A stretch of DNA of 64,000 nt from Arsenophonus sp045399315 (GTDB lineage: Bacteria; Pseudomonadota; Gammaproteobacteria; Enterobacterales; Enterobacteriaceae): assembly GCA_045399315.1 (NCBI GenBank), contig DAYVGO010000005.1, positions 186,001-250,000 of the forward strand, written 5' to 3'. Below, in pieces: positions 49,807 to 59,470 of this stretch. Position 1 is the stretch's first letter; each line of letters begins with the position of its first letter. Position numbers and translations under genes: made by a program. The notes beneath the pieces were generated by a model, which saw nothing but the letters and a program-made list of their open reading frames with translations, did not search any database and was not told the DNA's origin.

Positions 49807-50561
49807 CAATCTGAATCCTTGATAGCTAGCAATGAACCGAAATTGAAACACTGAAACCATAAATCACAATGATTAAAACCTGCTCTTAGTAAACGGGATT
49901 TATGTTTGTTAATCGAATCAGTTAACATTACATTTTCCAACATATTTCGTTTTTGACTTATCTCCAGCTCACTATAGCCATTGGCGCGTTTGAAATCGTA
50001 ATACATATTAAACAATAAATGATCAATTTTTTCGTCGCTAAAATTAAATTTTTCTGATAGCACTAAAACACCACCTGGATTAAGTCCTTGGTAGATACGG
50101 TTAATTAATTTTTGACGGATGGCAGGGTCGATAAATTGTAGGGTAAAATTTAATACCACCATTGAGGCATTTTGGATGTCGATATTGAGAATATCATCTT
50201 CGATAATTTTAACAGGCGTATCCGCTTTATAACCATAAACATATCGCCGACAACGCTCAATCATTGCAGCTGAATTATCAACAGCAATTATTTTACAATT
50301 TTCAGTGTTGATATTACGCTGGATTGATGATGTTGCTGTACCTAAAGAACAGCCAAGATCGTAAATAATACTATTGGGGGTGACAAAACGTGACGCGAGC
50401 ATGCCAATCATGGTAATAATATTTGCATAGCCAGGAACAGAACGTTTAATCATATCAGGAAAGACTTCAGCAACTTTTTCATCAAATTGCCAATCACCTA
50501 AGTTTGCAATAGCAGTAGCAAACAAAGTGTCTTTCTGTTTATTTAGAATTTGGTTGGACAT
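49806..50561 (-). CDS. cmoA: CmoA, carboxy-S-adenosyl-L-methionine synthase
   Basis: CmoA makes carboxy-SAM from SAM and prephenate for the tRNA wobble-uridine modification by CmoB. It has 251 residues, close to 247 in E. coli. The methyltransferase-fold core is intact: YDLGCSLGTATSSIQRNI, IAVDNSAAMIERCRRYV and VVLNFTLQFIDP. The Arg of the carboxylate pocket (RLLRAGFNHCDLWFQCFNFG region) is present. It is intact although its only known partner, cmoB, is broken just downstream. Confidence 0.95.
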   Translation of the reverse strand: MSNQILNKQKDTLFATAIANLGDWQFDEKVAEVFPDMIKRSVPGYANIITMIGMLASRFVTPNSIIYDLGCSLGTATSSIQRNINTENCKIIAVDNSAAMIERCRRYVYGYKADTPVKIIEDDILNIDIQNASMVVLNFTLQFIDPAIRQKLINRIYQGLNPGGVLVLSEKFNFSDEKIDHLLFNMYYDFKRANGYSELEISQKRNMLENVMLTDSINKHKSRLLRAGFNHCDLWFQCFNFGSLLAIKDSD

Positions 50562-50687
50562 AACCTGTAGATCAATTAAATAGCAAACGGTAATTTATTC
50601 TAACAGATTTTATATTAATACATAAGTTAAATCTCATTAACATGGCAAACCACTGGCTATGACCATGTTAATGTAATAAGCATTGTA

Positions 50688-51086
50688 TCAAGGATCAAAC
50701 GAGAAAATTTGTATCCAGGGTAAATAATAAATGTTAACTAGGATCATCAAGATCATAGAAGTAAAGGTTATTATTCGGCTAAAATGGCGCCAGGTATATT
50801 CTCTATGTTTTAGGCCAAAGTAATGCAGAATTCTGGTTGTGATAAAAATTAGCCCGCAAAGAGAAATAGCCCAAACCGGTGCGCCATTCATCTCCATCAT
50901 TAATAATAACAGCATAGGGATAGGGATATATTCAATCACATTACCCTAGATGCGGATTGCTGTTTGTAATTCATAAAAACCACCATCACTGGATGCAACT
51001 TGGTATTGAGTTCTAAGTTTAATCACTTCTACAGATATTTTAAGCAATATTAAAGCGTTAAATATGATGTACAGAGAACTAACCAT
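50688..51086 (-). pseudogene. yecN: yecN pseudogene (MAPEG-family membrane protein)
   Basis: The frame from 51086 reads MVSSLYIIFNALILLKISVE, then QVASSDGGFYELQTAIRI, a TAG at 50946-50948, and GNVIEYIPIPMLLLLMMEMN to the normal end. The family has His at the stop position (AIRIHGN). Everything else is in one frame, with 132 codons against 131 in E. coli. The lesion removes the first helix and part of the glutathione site. The function of YecN is unproven. Confidence 0.88.
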
Positions 51087-51359
51087 TTTTTCCCAATTTT
51101 TCTAAGCAGAACAGCGAAATAATGATACATCTCAAAGCTGTAACTGTTACCATAAATATAGTATTTAAATTAATAAAAAGCTTTACTAGTGCAAAAATGG
51201 TAAAAGTTGTCTGTCCAATATGGTTTGGCTTACTTATTTATTTCTCAATAGAAATTTCTGTATAATAGCAATATTTTTGATTGTGTTTGAATAAATAGTA
51301 CTAAAACTATTAGTGCAAACGACTCTGCAAGTTGAGTATGATGAGTAAAAGGATATCGT

Positions 51360-53138
51360 ATGCGGACAAATTATTGTGGGCAATTAGGTGTTGCTCACGT
51401 CGGACAAAAAGTGACTCTCTGTGGCTGGGTGAATTGTCAGCGCAATTTAGGTAAATTAATTTTTGTCGATATGAGAGATCGCGAAGGTATAGTTCAGGTG
51501 GTATTTGTGCAGGAAAATCACGCAGAACTTTTTACACAAGCGGCACAGTTACGCAACGAATTTTGTATCCAGATCACAGGCCTAGTGCGAAAGCGTGAAC
51601 AAATTAATCAAGAAATAGCGACCGGCAATATTGAAATTGTTGCAGAAGCATTGACGGTTATTAATCGGGCTGAGCCGTTGCCAATAGATAGCAATCAACA
51701 GAATTCAGAAGAAATGAGATTAAAATATCGTTATCTTGATTTACGTCGTCCAGTAATGGCAACTCGCTTAAGAGAACGAGCTAAAATTACTAGTTTTGTG
51801 CGTCGTTTTATGGATGCCGAAGGTTTTATCGATATTGAAACACCAATTCTGACGAAAGCAACCCCTGAAGGTGCGCGTGATTATCTGGTTCCAAGCCGTG
51901 TGCATAAAGGCGAATTTTATGCTTTGCCGCAATCACCACAACTTTTTAAGCAATTATTGATGATGTCGGGTTTTGATCGCTATTATCAGATAGTCAAATG
52001 TTTTCGTGATGAAGATTTACGTGCGGATCGTCAACCTGAATTTACTCAGATCGATGTAGAAACCTCTTTTATGACTGCGGAACAAGTTCGTGAAGTCATG
52101 GAGCGTTTGATCCGCCAGTTATGGCAGGAAAATAAAGGAATTGAGTTAGGTACCTTTCCGGTAATGACATTTGCTGAGGCTATGCAACGTTATGGTTCAG
52201 ATAAACCAGACTTACGTAATCCTTTGGAATTAGTTGATATTGCGGATTTAGTTAACTCCGTTGAATTTAAGGTATTTGCTGAGGTTGCCAATGATCCCAA
52301 AGGGCGGGTTGTTGCGCTTTGCGTTCCAGAGGGCACTAAATTAACACGCAAGCAACTGAATGGTTATGGTGACTATGTCGCTATTTATGGCGTAAAAGGC
52401 TTAGCCTGGATGAAAGTAAATTCTGTTGCTGAAGATAAGACAGATATTCAAAGCCCACTAGCTAAAATTTTGCCACAACAGGTCATCGATAATTTGTTAG
52501 CTCGTACCCAAGCTAAAACCGGTGATATTTTGCTATTTGGTGCTGGTAAACAAAATGTCGTTAATGATGCGATGGGAGCGTTACGGTTAAAAGTCGGGCG
52601 TGATTTAGCAATCACCCAAAATAACAGCTGGAAACCGTTATGGGTTATTGATTTTCCGATGTTTGAAGAAGATGAAAATGGTGAACTTAATGCTATGCAT
52701 CATCCATTTACTGCACCGAAAGACTTTACCCCTGAACAATTACAAGCAAATCCTCTGGCCGCGGTTGCCAACGCATATGATATGGTAATTAATGGTTATG
52801 AAGTTGGTGGTGGCTCGGTACGAATTCACCAGAATAAGATGCAACAAGCTGTTTTCGAAATTCTTAATATTGGTAAACAAGATCAAAAAGATAAATTTGG
52901 TTTCTTGCTAGAGGCATTACAATATGGCACGCCACCACATGCCGGTTTAGCATTTGGTTTAGATCGGTTAGTGATGTTATTAACGGCAACAGAAAATATT
53001 CGCGATGTTATTGCGTTTCCAAAAACAACAGCCGCTGCTTGTTTAATGACCGATGCCCCAAGTGTGGCTAATCCCGCTGCATTAGCAGAGTTGGCGATAA
53101 CTGTTGTTGAGAAAGCAAATAATTACTATGCAATATAA
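51360..53138 (+). CDS. aspS: Aspartyl-tRNA synthetase
   Basis: Class II synthetase charging tRNA-Asp. It has 592 residues against 590 in E. coli. The N-terminal OB-fold begins MRTNYCGQLGVAHVGQKVTL. Class motifs are visible: FVRRFMDAEGFIDIETPIL (motif 1), FRDEDLRADRQPEFTQIDVE (motif 2) and GLAFGLDRLVMLL (motif 3). The bacterial insertion domain lies between motifs 2 and 3. An AAAGGAT site precedes the ATG. It overlaps nudB by 11 bases. Intact. Confidence 0.97.
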   Translation: MRTNYCGQLGVAHVGQKVTLCGWVNCQRNLGKLIFVDMRDREGIVQVVFVQENHAELFTQAAQLRNEFCIQITGLVRKREQINQEIATGNIEIVAEALTVINRAEPLPIDSNQQNSEEMRLKYRYLDLRRPVMATRLRERAKITSFVRRFMDAEGFIDIETPILTKATPEGARDYLVPSRVHKGEFYALPQSPQLFKQLLMMSGFDRYYQIVKCFRDEDLRADRQPEFTQIDVETSFMTAEQVREVMERLIRQLWQENKGIELGTFPVMTFAEAMQRYGSDKPDLRNPLELVDIADLVNSVEFKVFAEVANDPKGRVVALCVPEGTKLTRKQLNGYGDYVAIYGVKGLAWMKVNSVAEDKTDIQSPLAKILPQQVIDNLLARTQAKTGDILLFGAGKQNVVNDAMGALRLKVGRDLAITQNNSWKPLWVIDFPMFEEDENGELNAMHHPFTAPKDFTPEQLQANPLAAVANAYDMVINGYEVGGGSVRIHQNKMQQAVFEILNIGKQDQKDKFGFLLEALQYGTPPHAGLAFGLDRLVMLLTATENIRDVIAFPKTTAAACLMTDAPSVANPAALAELAITVVEKANNYYAI

Positions 53139-53565
53139 ACGGCCGGAATCAATATTAGTTGTTGTTTATGTGCCATCGAGTCGCCAAGTACTCATGCTCC
53201 AGCGGCGTGATGATCCTGATTTTTGGCAATCAGTGACCGGCAATCTTGAGGATAATGAAACACCACGAGAAGCAGCATTGCGCGAAGTGCAAGAAGAGAT
53301 CGGCATTGATATTATCAAACAGCATTTGGAATTAGTTGATCTGCAACGTAGTCTCTATTTTGATATTTTTTTAAAATTTCGCTATCGCTATGCGCCAGGT
53401 GTAACCCAATGTAAAGAGCATTGGTTTTCTTTGGCCTTGCCACAAGAGCAAGATTTTTTGTTGATAGAACATTTGGCTTTTCGTTGGTTACCTACTGCTC
53501 AGGCGGCTGCATTGACCAAGTCATGGAGTAACCGTCAGGCGATTGAAGAATTTGTTCTAAAATGA
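53128..53565 (+). CDS. nudB: NudB, dihydroneopterin triphosphate pyrophosphatase
   Basis: NudB removes pyrophosphate from dihydroneopterin triphosphate in folate synthesis. The ATG at 53128 gives 145 residues and begins MQYKRPESILVVVYVPSSRQ; a longer frame inside aspS is unlikely. The Nudix box is complete (Gly at GNLEDNE, then REAALREVQEEIGI). RRDDPDFWQSVTG and KSWSNRQAIEEFV match E. coli NudB. It overlaps the aspS end. With pabB it supports an active folate pathway. Confidence 0.94.
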   Translation: MQYKRPESILVVVYVPSSRQVLMLQRRDDPDFWQSVTGNLEDNETPREAALREVQEEIGIDIIKQHLELVDLQRSLYFDIFLKFRYRYAPGVTQCKEHWFSLALPQEQDFLLIEHLAFRWLPTAQAAALTKSWSNRQAIEEFVLK

Positions 53566-53595
53566 TTTTTATTGACGTATTTTGGGAGATATTTC

Positions 53596-54339
53596 ATGGC
53601 AGGTCATAGTAAATGGGCCAATACTAAACACCGTAAAGCGGCACAAGATGCTAAACGTGGTAAAATTTTTACTAAAATTATTCGTGAACTTGTGACCGCA
53701 GCTCGCTTAGGTGGTGGTGATACTGCATCAAATCCACGATTGCGTGCGGCCATAGATAAAGCATTATCTAATAATATGGCACGAGATACTTTAAATAGAG
53801 CGATAGCACGTGGTATGGGCAGTGATGAAAATGATAATATGAAAACGATCATTTATGAAGGTTATGGCCCAGGTGGAACAGCTATTATGGTTGAATGTTT
53901 AAGTGATAATCGTAATCGTACGGTTTCTGATGTACGTCATGCCTTTACTAAATATGGTGGTAATTTAGGTACCGATGGCTCGGTCGCTTATTTATTTAAT
54001 AAGCGTGGTGTGATCTCATATGCGCCAGGCATTGATGAAGATAGCTTGATGGAAGCGGCATTAGAAGCTGGTGCAGAAGATGTTGAATCTTATGATGATG
54101 GTGTAATAGATGTTTATACTATTCTTGAAAATTTTGGTGACGTAAAAGATGCTTTAGACGCGGCTGGTTTTAAAGCCGAAGCAGTGGAAGTAACAATGAT
54201 CCCTTCAACGAAAGCATACTTAGATGCTGAAACTGCACCTAAGCTTCTGTGTTTAATCGATATGCTGGAAGATTCTGATGATGTACAAGAAGTGTATCAT
54301 AATGGGGAAATTTCAGATGAAATTGCAGCTCAGCTATAA
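53596..54339 (+). CDS. yebC: YebC/TACO1-family protein (translation/transcription factor)
   Basis: YebC proteins bind ribosomes to relieve stalling or act as regulators. The ATG at 53596 has a GGGAGA site and gives 247 residues starting MAGHSKWANTKHRKAAQDAK, one more than E. coli. ATNPRLRAAIDKA-type sequence (ASNPRLRAAIDKALSNNM), YEGYGPGGTAIMVECLSDN and VAYLFNKRGVISYAPG are clear. It lies between nudB and ruvC, as in E. coli. Intact and ends at a strong terminator. Confidence 0.96.
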   Translation: MAGHSKWANTKHRKAAQDAKRGKIFTKIIRELVTAARLGGGDTASNPRLRAAIDKALSNNMARDTLNRAIARGMGSDENDNMKTIIYEGYGPGGTAIMVECLSDNRNRTVSDVRHAFTKYGGNLGTDGSVAYLFNKRGVISYAPGIDEDSLMEAALEAGAEDVESYDDGVIDVYTILENFGDVKDALDAAGFKAEAVEVTMIPSTKAYLDAETAPKLLCLIDMLEDSDDVQEVYHNGEISDEIAAQL

Positions 54340-54367
54340 TTAAATCAATTTTTTTATATTAAGAGAT

Positions 54368-54395
54368 AGCATGCTGATTATCAGTATGCTTTTTC
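54368..54395 (+). terminator. Terminator after yebC
   Basis: AGCATGCTGAT pairs with ATCAGTATGCT with one G-T wobble, followed by TTTTTC. It lies 29 bases after the yebC stop. Confidence 0.88.
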
Positions 54396-54429
54396 TTTGG
54401 ATGTTTAACCTACTTAGTGAGTCAAGAAT

Positions 54430-54951
54430 ATGGCAATTATTCTTGGGATCGATCCTGGTTCTCGTATTACCGGTTATGGTATTGTTTGTCAACAAGGTCG
54501 CCAGTTGATCTATTTAGGTAGTGGTTGTATACGTACTCAGGTTGAAGATCTGCCAACCCGCTTACAACGTATTTATGTTGGTGTTAATGAAATTATTACC
54601 CAGTACAAACCGGACAGTTTTGCTGTTGAGCAAGTGTTTATGGCAAAAAATGCCGATTCTGCTCTAAAATTAGGTCAAGCAAGAGGGGTGACGATTTTAG
54701 CTGCGGTTAATAATGATTTGCCGGTTTTTGAATATGCGGCGAGACAAGTCAAACAGTCCGTTGTTGGCACGGGTGTGGCTGAAAAAAAACAGGTTCAGCA
54801 TATGGTATGTTCAGTATTAAAACTATCATCGCATCCGCAAGTTGATGCGGCTGATGCTTTGGCGATTGCGATCACCCATTGCCATTTTAATCAAAATTTA
54901 GTTCGGATGGGTGATCCTAAGCTATTATTGGCCAAAGGACGTTTACGTTAA
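54430..54951 (+). CDS. ruvC: RuvC, Holliday junction resolvase
   Basis: RuvC cuts Holliday junctions in recombination. It has 173 residues as in E. coli. The RNase-H-like catalytic acids are present: Asp in ILGIDPGSRITGYG, Glu in AVEQVFMAKN, and the two Asp in VDAADALAIAITHCH. It is followed by its own terminator, then ruvA-ruvB. A terminator between ruvC and ruvA suggests two transcripts. Intact. Confidence 0.96.
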   Translation: MAIILGIDPGSRITGYGIVCQQGRQLIYLGSGCIRTQVEDLPTRLQRIYVGVNEIITQYKPDSFAVEQVFMAKNADSALKLGQARGVTILAAVNNDLPVFEYAARQVKQSVVGTGVAEKKQVQHMVCSVLKLSSHPQVDAADALAIAITHCHFNQNLVRMGDPKLLLAKGRLR

Positions 54952-54953
54952 TT

Positions 54954-54978
54954 GCTGGATATACATCCAGTATTTTTT
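54954..54978 (+). terminator. Terminator after ruvC
   Basis: GCTGGAT/ATCCAGT with a four-base loop is followed by six T residues, three bases after the ruvC stop. Confidence 0.85.
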
Positions 54979-55021
54979 GTGATATAAACATTAACAGAAT
55001 AACCCAAAAGAGGGAATCAAT

Positions 55022-55636
55022 GTGATTGGTCGCTTGCGAGGCACTATTTTAGAAAAACAGCCACCTATTGTTTTACTCGAGCTAAATGGCGTAGGTTATG
55101 AAGTTCATATGCCAATGACTTGTTTCTATGAATTACCTGATGTTGGTAAAGAAGTGAGCTTGTTGACTCAATTTATCGTGCGGGAAGACGCTCAGCTACT
55201 TTACGGCTTTAATGACCAGCAAGAAAGAGCATTATTTTGTGAATTAATTAAAGTTAATGGTGTTGGCCCTAAATTAGCACTGGCAATTTTATCGGGAATG
55301 TCGGCTCACCAATTTGTTACTGCTATTGAGCAAGAAGCGATTACAACTTTAGTAAAATTACCTGGCGTTGGCAGAAAAACGGCAGAACGGTTGGTGGTGG
55401 AAATGAAAGACCGTTTTAAAGGACTAAACGGTGATCTATTTAATAACAGAGAAGTAAATTTACCTGGCTTAGCAGCAAAAAAACAAAATAGTAATGATAT
55501 GGAAGCAGAGGCAGTTTCTGCGTTAATTTCTTTGGGCTATAAACCACAAGAAGCAAGTCGTATGATTGGTAGAGTTGCCCATCTTGCCACTAATTGTGAA
55601 GCATTGATCCGTGAAGCATTGCGAGCTATGTTGTAA
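55022..55636 (+). CDS. ruvA: RuvA, Holliday junction-binding subunit
   Basis: RuvA binds the four-way junction and loads RuvB for branch migration. It starts with GTG at 55022 with GAGGG ten bases before, the only sensible start because the ATG two bases before is closed by TGA. It has 204 residues against 203 in E. coli. The OB fold (IGRLRGTILEKQPPIVLLEL), the two helix-hairpin-helix motifs (VNGVGPKLALAILSG and LPGVGRKTAERLVVEM) and domain III are present. ruvB follows after 23 bases. Intact. Confidence 0.96.
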   Translation: MIGRLRGTILEKQPPIVLLELNGVGYEVHMPMTCFYELPDVGKEVSLLTQFIVREDAQLLYGFNDQQERALFCELIKVNGVGPKLALAILSGMSAHQFVTAIEQEAITTLVKLPGVGRKTAERLVVEMKDRFKGLNGDLFNNREVNLPGLAAKKQNSNDMEAEAVSALISLGYKPQEASRMIGRVAHLATNCEALIREALRAML

Positions 55637-55659
55637 ATTGTTAAGTAAGAGACAAATAT

Positions 55660-56673
55660 ATGATTGAGGCTGATCGTTTAGTTTCTGCTGAAAATTTAGC
55701 TGATGAAGAAGTGATTGATCGGGCTATTCGTCCAAAACTACTTACTGAATATGTTGGGCAACCTCAGGTTTGCCAACAGATGGAAATCTTTATCCAGGCT
55801 GCTAAATTACGAGCTGAAGCACTTGACCACTTGCTAATTTTTGGGCCCCCAGGGCTCGGTAAAACCACTTTAGCCAGGATTGTGGCTAATGAATTGGGAT
55901 CAAATTTACGCACAACTTCTGGTCCGGTATTGGAAAAGGCAGGGGATTTAGCGGCTATACTCACTAATTTAGAGCCACATGATGTGCTATTTATTGATGA
56001 AATACACCGTTTATCGCCAGTTGTAGAAGAGATCCTTTACCCAGCAATGGAAGATTATCAATTAGATATCATGATTGGTGAAGGACCTGCCGCGAGATCA
56101 ATTAAAATCGATCTACCTGCTTTTACTTTGGTTGGTGCAACCACTAGAGCTGGCTCGCTGACATCTCCACTTCGGGATCGTTTTGGTATTGTACAGCGGC
56201 TTGAATTTTATAATGTCGATGATTTACAAACGATTGTATTACGTAGTGCACGCTTCATGGAGTTAGAAATCTCTGATGCTGGTGCCAGACAAATTGCAAT
56301 GCGCTCACGAGGAACTCCACGAATAACTAATCGTTTATTGCGACGTGTGAGAGATTTTGCTCAAGTAAAAGGCGATGGTATTATCGATGATACTATTGCT
56401 TCACAGGCATTGGATATTCTTAATGTTGATTCAGCCGGTTTTGATTATCTTGATCGTAAGTTATTGATAGCTATTATTGATAAATTTATGGGTGGGCCGG
56501 TAGGATTAGACAATGTTGCCGCTGCAATTGGTGAAGAAAGAGAAACAATCGAAGATGTTCTTGAACCTTTTCTTATTCAACAAGGCTTTATTCAGCGTAC
56601 GCCTCGAGGTCGAATAGCAACTGATCATGCTTATCACCATTTTGGTCTCAATAAAGATGATGATATTAATTAA
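55660..56673 (+). CDS. ruvB: RuvB, Holliday junction branch-migration ATPase
   Basis: This AAA+ hexamer motor drives branch migration with RuvA. It has 337 residues. Walker A is GPPGLGKTTLARIVANEL, Walker B is DVLFIDEIHRLSP, sensor 1 is LVGATTRAGSLTSPLRDRFG with the Arg finger, and the winged-helix tail has GFIQRTPRGRIAT. Co-transcription with ruvA is likely. It is intact, so the whole ruvABC resolvasome is kept. Confidence 0.97.
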   Translation: MIEADRLVSAENLADEEVIDRAIRPKLLTEYVGQPQVCQQMEIFIQAAKLRAEALDHLLIFGPPGLGKTTLARIVANELGSNLRTTSGPVLEKAGDLAAILTNLEPHDVLFIDEIHRLSPVVEEILYPAMEDYQLDIMIGEGPAARSIKIDLPAFTLVGATTRAGSLTSPLRDRFGIVQRLEFYNVDDLQTIVLRSARFMELEISDAGARQIAMRSRGTPRITNRLLRRVRDFAQVKGDGIIDDTIASQALDILNVDSAGFDYLDRKLLIAIIDKFMGGPVGLDNVAAAIGEERETIEDVLEPFLIQQGFIQRTPRGRIATDHAYHHFGLNKDDDIN

Positions 56674-57071
56674 TCTTATCGATTAGTTTAAATATATTGC
56701 CCAGTAGATGTTATAATAATTAGCATAATTATTTTTAAAATAGTTTGTAGGTATGTTTACCTATCATTAATAATGATAGGTGAATAAATAATAATTTATT
56801 TATAAGAATATTCTATTTAGTTAAATCACTTTTATATTTCCTGAATAATTTATTAAATTAGAATATTGTTAATATAAATTAGTAATATTTTCTTATTATA
56901 TAATAAGAAATTTAATATAAACATAATTTATAATTCATTATTTTTATTAATTTATTATATTATTTTAATTGATGTTATGTGGCTAGTTAAATAATAATTT
57001 TGCGGTAGTTTTCATTATCTCTATTAACTTTTTTTTAATAAATAAAATTAGTCAATTGTGGAATAAGCTAA
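56674..57071. other. AT-rich spacer with a 23-base palindrome
   Basis: Very AT-rich sequence with no gene seen. A perfect palindrome centred at 56770 (ACCTATCATTA, A, TAATGATAGGT; 56759-56781) lies about 90 bases past ruvB and may be a terminator stem or a binding site. No T run follows. Confidence 0.5.
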
Positions 57072-57680
57072 ATGAAAATAAAATTATTATTAATAATGTT
57101 AGCATTAGCAATATTAACATTAATTAGTGCTATAAGTTTTGCTTGTGCTGATACCACTCTCAAGCTGATACATGGTTATATTGATTTTCCTGCTAGCCGA
57201 GCTTATCTTTATTCATTAAGTAAAAATGGCAATTCTGGTGCGGTTATTGTTGAACTACAATCGGTTGAAGGTTGTAAAGGTTTTCCCCGCAAGGGACCAC
57301 CTGATGGAAAAATTACCAGTGTCGGACACCGTTGGTTTGATGAGTTAGATGATCAAAGTGACATTCGTTGGACTAAGGTTGATATTTCACCTGGTAAGAA
57401 TACTTTCCATTGGACGTTAACCGTACCTCATAGGACAACTGGCTGAGAGTATTTTATTACTAAACAAGATTAGGATCCTAATGCACCATTAGTGTGTAGT
57501 TCATTTGATCTGCAACCATTTTGTAGCCGAACAGATGGTGGTTAAATGCCTTCATTTGAAGTATCTATTGATTGCAATATGCTGTATCGTACCGGTTATC
57601 AGGTGATATTAGGAGTATGGACAATTTATGATACGGGAAATGTATTTTATCAAGTAATAAATACTAATATAAAACCTTAA
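57072..57680 (+). pseudogene. AA10 lytic polysaccharide monooxygenase (chitin-binding, spindolin-like) remnant
   Basis: Intact AA10 enzymes are secreted copper oxygenases that cut chitin or cellulose. A signal peptide (MKIKLLLIMLALAILTLISA) precedes HGYIDFPASRAYL, where the first His would be the copper ligand after cleavage. RWTKVDISPGKNTFHWTLTV and the second His in VPHRTT follow. Then TGA replaces Trp before EYFITKQD, TAG replaces Trp before DPNAP, and TAA follows DGG. The C-terminus RTGYQVILGVWTIYDTGNVF is readable. Three nonsense codons in one frame make it dead. Confidence 0.9.
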
Positions 57681-58016
57681 CTGTTTTTATTTTCACTAAA
57701 TAGTTAATTATCATAATATTTAATAATATCGACAATTCTGCTATAGGCAAGCTAAAGATTTTCTCTATATTACTTTTAGTTTCTATTGTCAAAGAATATC
57801 TATTTATTTTTATTGCTGCTTATTTTTCTCTCACTGATAAATTAAATAATATTAGTTAAATTATATTAAAAATAAATATTAAATAACCATTTTATTTTTT
57901 TGTTTAAATAAAATTTAACAAAAAATCATTTGATTTTATATATAGCGTAATCGATTTATTTTGTATTTTTTAAGGACTATAGATTTACATATTATTCTAT
58001 TAGGAATAAAAAATAA
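57681..58016. other. AT-rich spacer, nothing recognised
   Basis: About 330 bases of very AT-rich sequence with no open frame or motif. The promoter of the Ail-like remnant would lie at its right end. Confidence 0.45.
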
Positions 58017-58569
58017 ATGAAAAAAATATTAATAACATCTGTCATTACCACTATTTTTGTTAGTATTTCTGTTAATGTTTATACAACAGGTAAAAATAGT
58101 ATATCACTGGATTATGCGTAAAGTCATTTACAATTTAAAAACTAAGGACTTAGTCATAAATCAACGGGTATTAATGTTAAATACCGTTATGAAATTGATC
58201 ATCTCTGGGGAATTATTAGTTCATTTATTTATACCCACCAAGAAAATAGTTTAAAATTTTATCATGCTAAATTTACCGATATAGTGATGATATATTTTTC
58301 CTTGAGCTTTGGTCCGAGCTATCGTTTTAATAAAAATATTAGTATCTATGGCTTAATTGGTGCTGCTCGTAAAAGAATTGAGGTAAAATCACCACTAATT
58401 TCTGCTTTTAGAGACACTGAAACGGAATTAGTTTATGGTGTAGGTTTACAAGTTAATTCACTAAAAAATATGACCATTGATATTTCTTATGAATACACCA
58501 AGTTATCATTCGAACAATCTAATTTAAACGATATAAAAGTTGGGGGTTGGTGTTGGTTACCGATTCTAA
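58017..58569 (+). pseudogene. Ail/Lom/OmpX-type outer-membrane protein remnant
   Basis: These eight-strand barrels mediate adhesion and serum resistance. The frame starts MKKILITSVITTIFVSISVN, a signal peptide, then GKNSISLDYA, TAA (replacing Gln), SHLQFKN, TAA, and GLSHKSTGINVKYRYEIDHL. SLSFGPSYRFNKNISIYGLI and YGVGLQVNSLKNMTIDISYE follow. A frameshift near 58545 separates the final strand GVGVGYRF and stop, typical of the family. Pattern and C-terminal Phe fit OmpX/Ail. Two stops and one shift kill it. Confidence 0.85.
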
Positions 58570-58684
58570 TCTGATTAGCAAAACAAAAACTCACTATAAG
58601 TCATAATTAATGGATTTATAGTGAGAGAAAATTGCGTTTAAAGTTTAATATCAAAAAGCAGTTTAACTTTAATCTATTAATAGA

Positions 58685-59470
58685 TTAATTTTTTATTTTA
58701 ATAAATAAACTTAATACAAATAAAATACTAGCTCCAAGTACTACCGAAGGCCCGGCAGGGGTATCGTAATAGGCAGACAATACCAGTCCCCCAGTGACGG
58801 AAAACATACCGATAATAATAGCAGCTAATGCCATTTGTTCTGGAGTTTTAGCAAATCGTCTGCCGGTAGCAGCAGGAATAATTAATAATGCAGTAATAAT
58901 TAAAGCGCCTACGAATTTCATGGCAATTCCTATGGTAAGAGCAGTAACTAGCATTAGTAATACTTTAAGTTGTTGTATTTTTATACCATCAACAAAAGCT
59001 AAATCTTGATTAACAGTTATTGACAATAAATTACGCCATTGCCAAACAATAATTGCGCAAACAATAGCCACACCTATGGCAATCGCAAAGATATCTTGGT
59101 TTGTTACTGCCAACAAATCACCAAATAAATAAGTCATCAAATCCATGCGAATATTGTCCATTAAACTAACGACTACTAGTCCCAACGAAAGAGCACTATG
59201 TGCCATGATGCCTAATAGGGTATCAATAGCGAGTTGTGGCCGCTTTTCTAGCCAGGCTAATAAAATGGCTAAAATAAGCGTGACAGCAATGACAGTGTAA
59301 AACAGATTAATATCAAGTAATAAACCAAAAGCAATGCCAAGTAATGAAGCATGAGCGAGAGTATCACCGAAATAAGACATGTGCCGCCAGACAACGAAAG
59401 AACCTAGTGGTCCTGCAGCTATGGCTAATAGCATGCCGGCTAACCAGCCAGGTAGTAATAGTTCAATCAT
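58685..59470 (-). CDS. znuB: ZnuB, zinc ABC transporter permease
   Basis: Inner-membrane channel of the high-affinity zinc importer. The ATG at 59470 gives 261 residues, the E. coli length, starting MIELLLPGWLAGMLLAIAAG; it overlaps the znuC end by eight bases. Hydrophobic helices and MSYFGDTLAHASLLGIAFGL, MAHSALSLGLVVVSLM and YDTPAGPSVVLGASILF are clear. The longer frame upstream is inside znuC. Intact. Confidence 0.95.
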   Translation of the reverse strand: MIELLLPGWLAGMLLAIAAGPLGSFVVWRHMSYFGDTLAHASLLGIAFGLLLDINLFYTVIAVTLILAILLAWLEKRPQLAIDTLLGIMAHSALSLGLVVVSLMDNIRMDLMTYLFGDLLAVTNQDIFAIAIGVAIVCAIIVWQWRNLLSITVNQDLAFVDGIKIQQLKVLLMLVTALTIGIAMKFVGALIITALLIIPAATGRRFAKTPEQMALAAIIIGMFSVTGGLVLSAYYDTPAGPSVVLGASILFVLSLFIKIKN

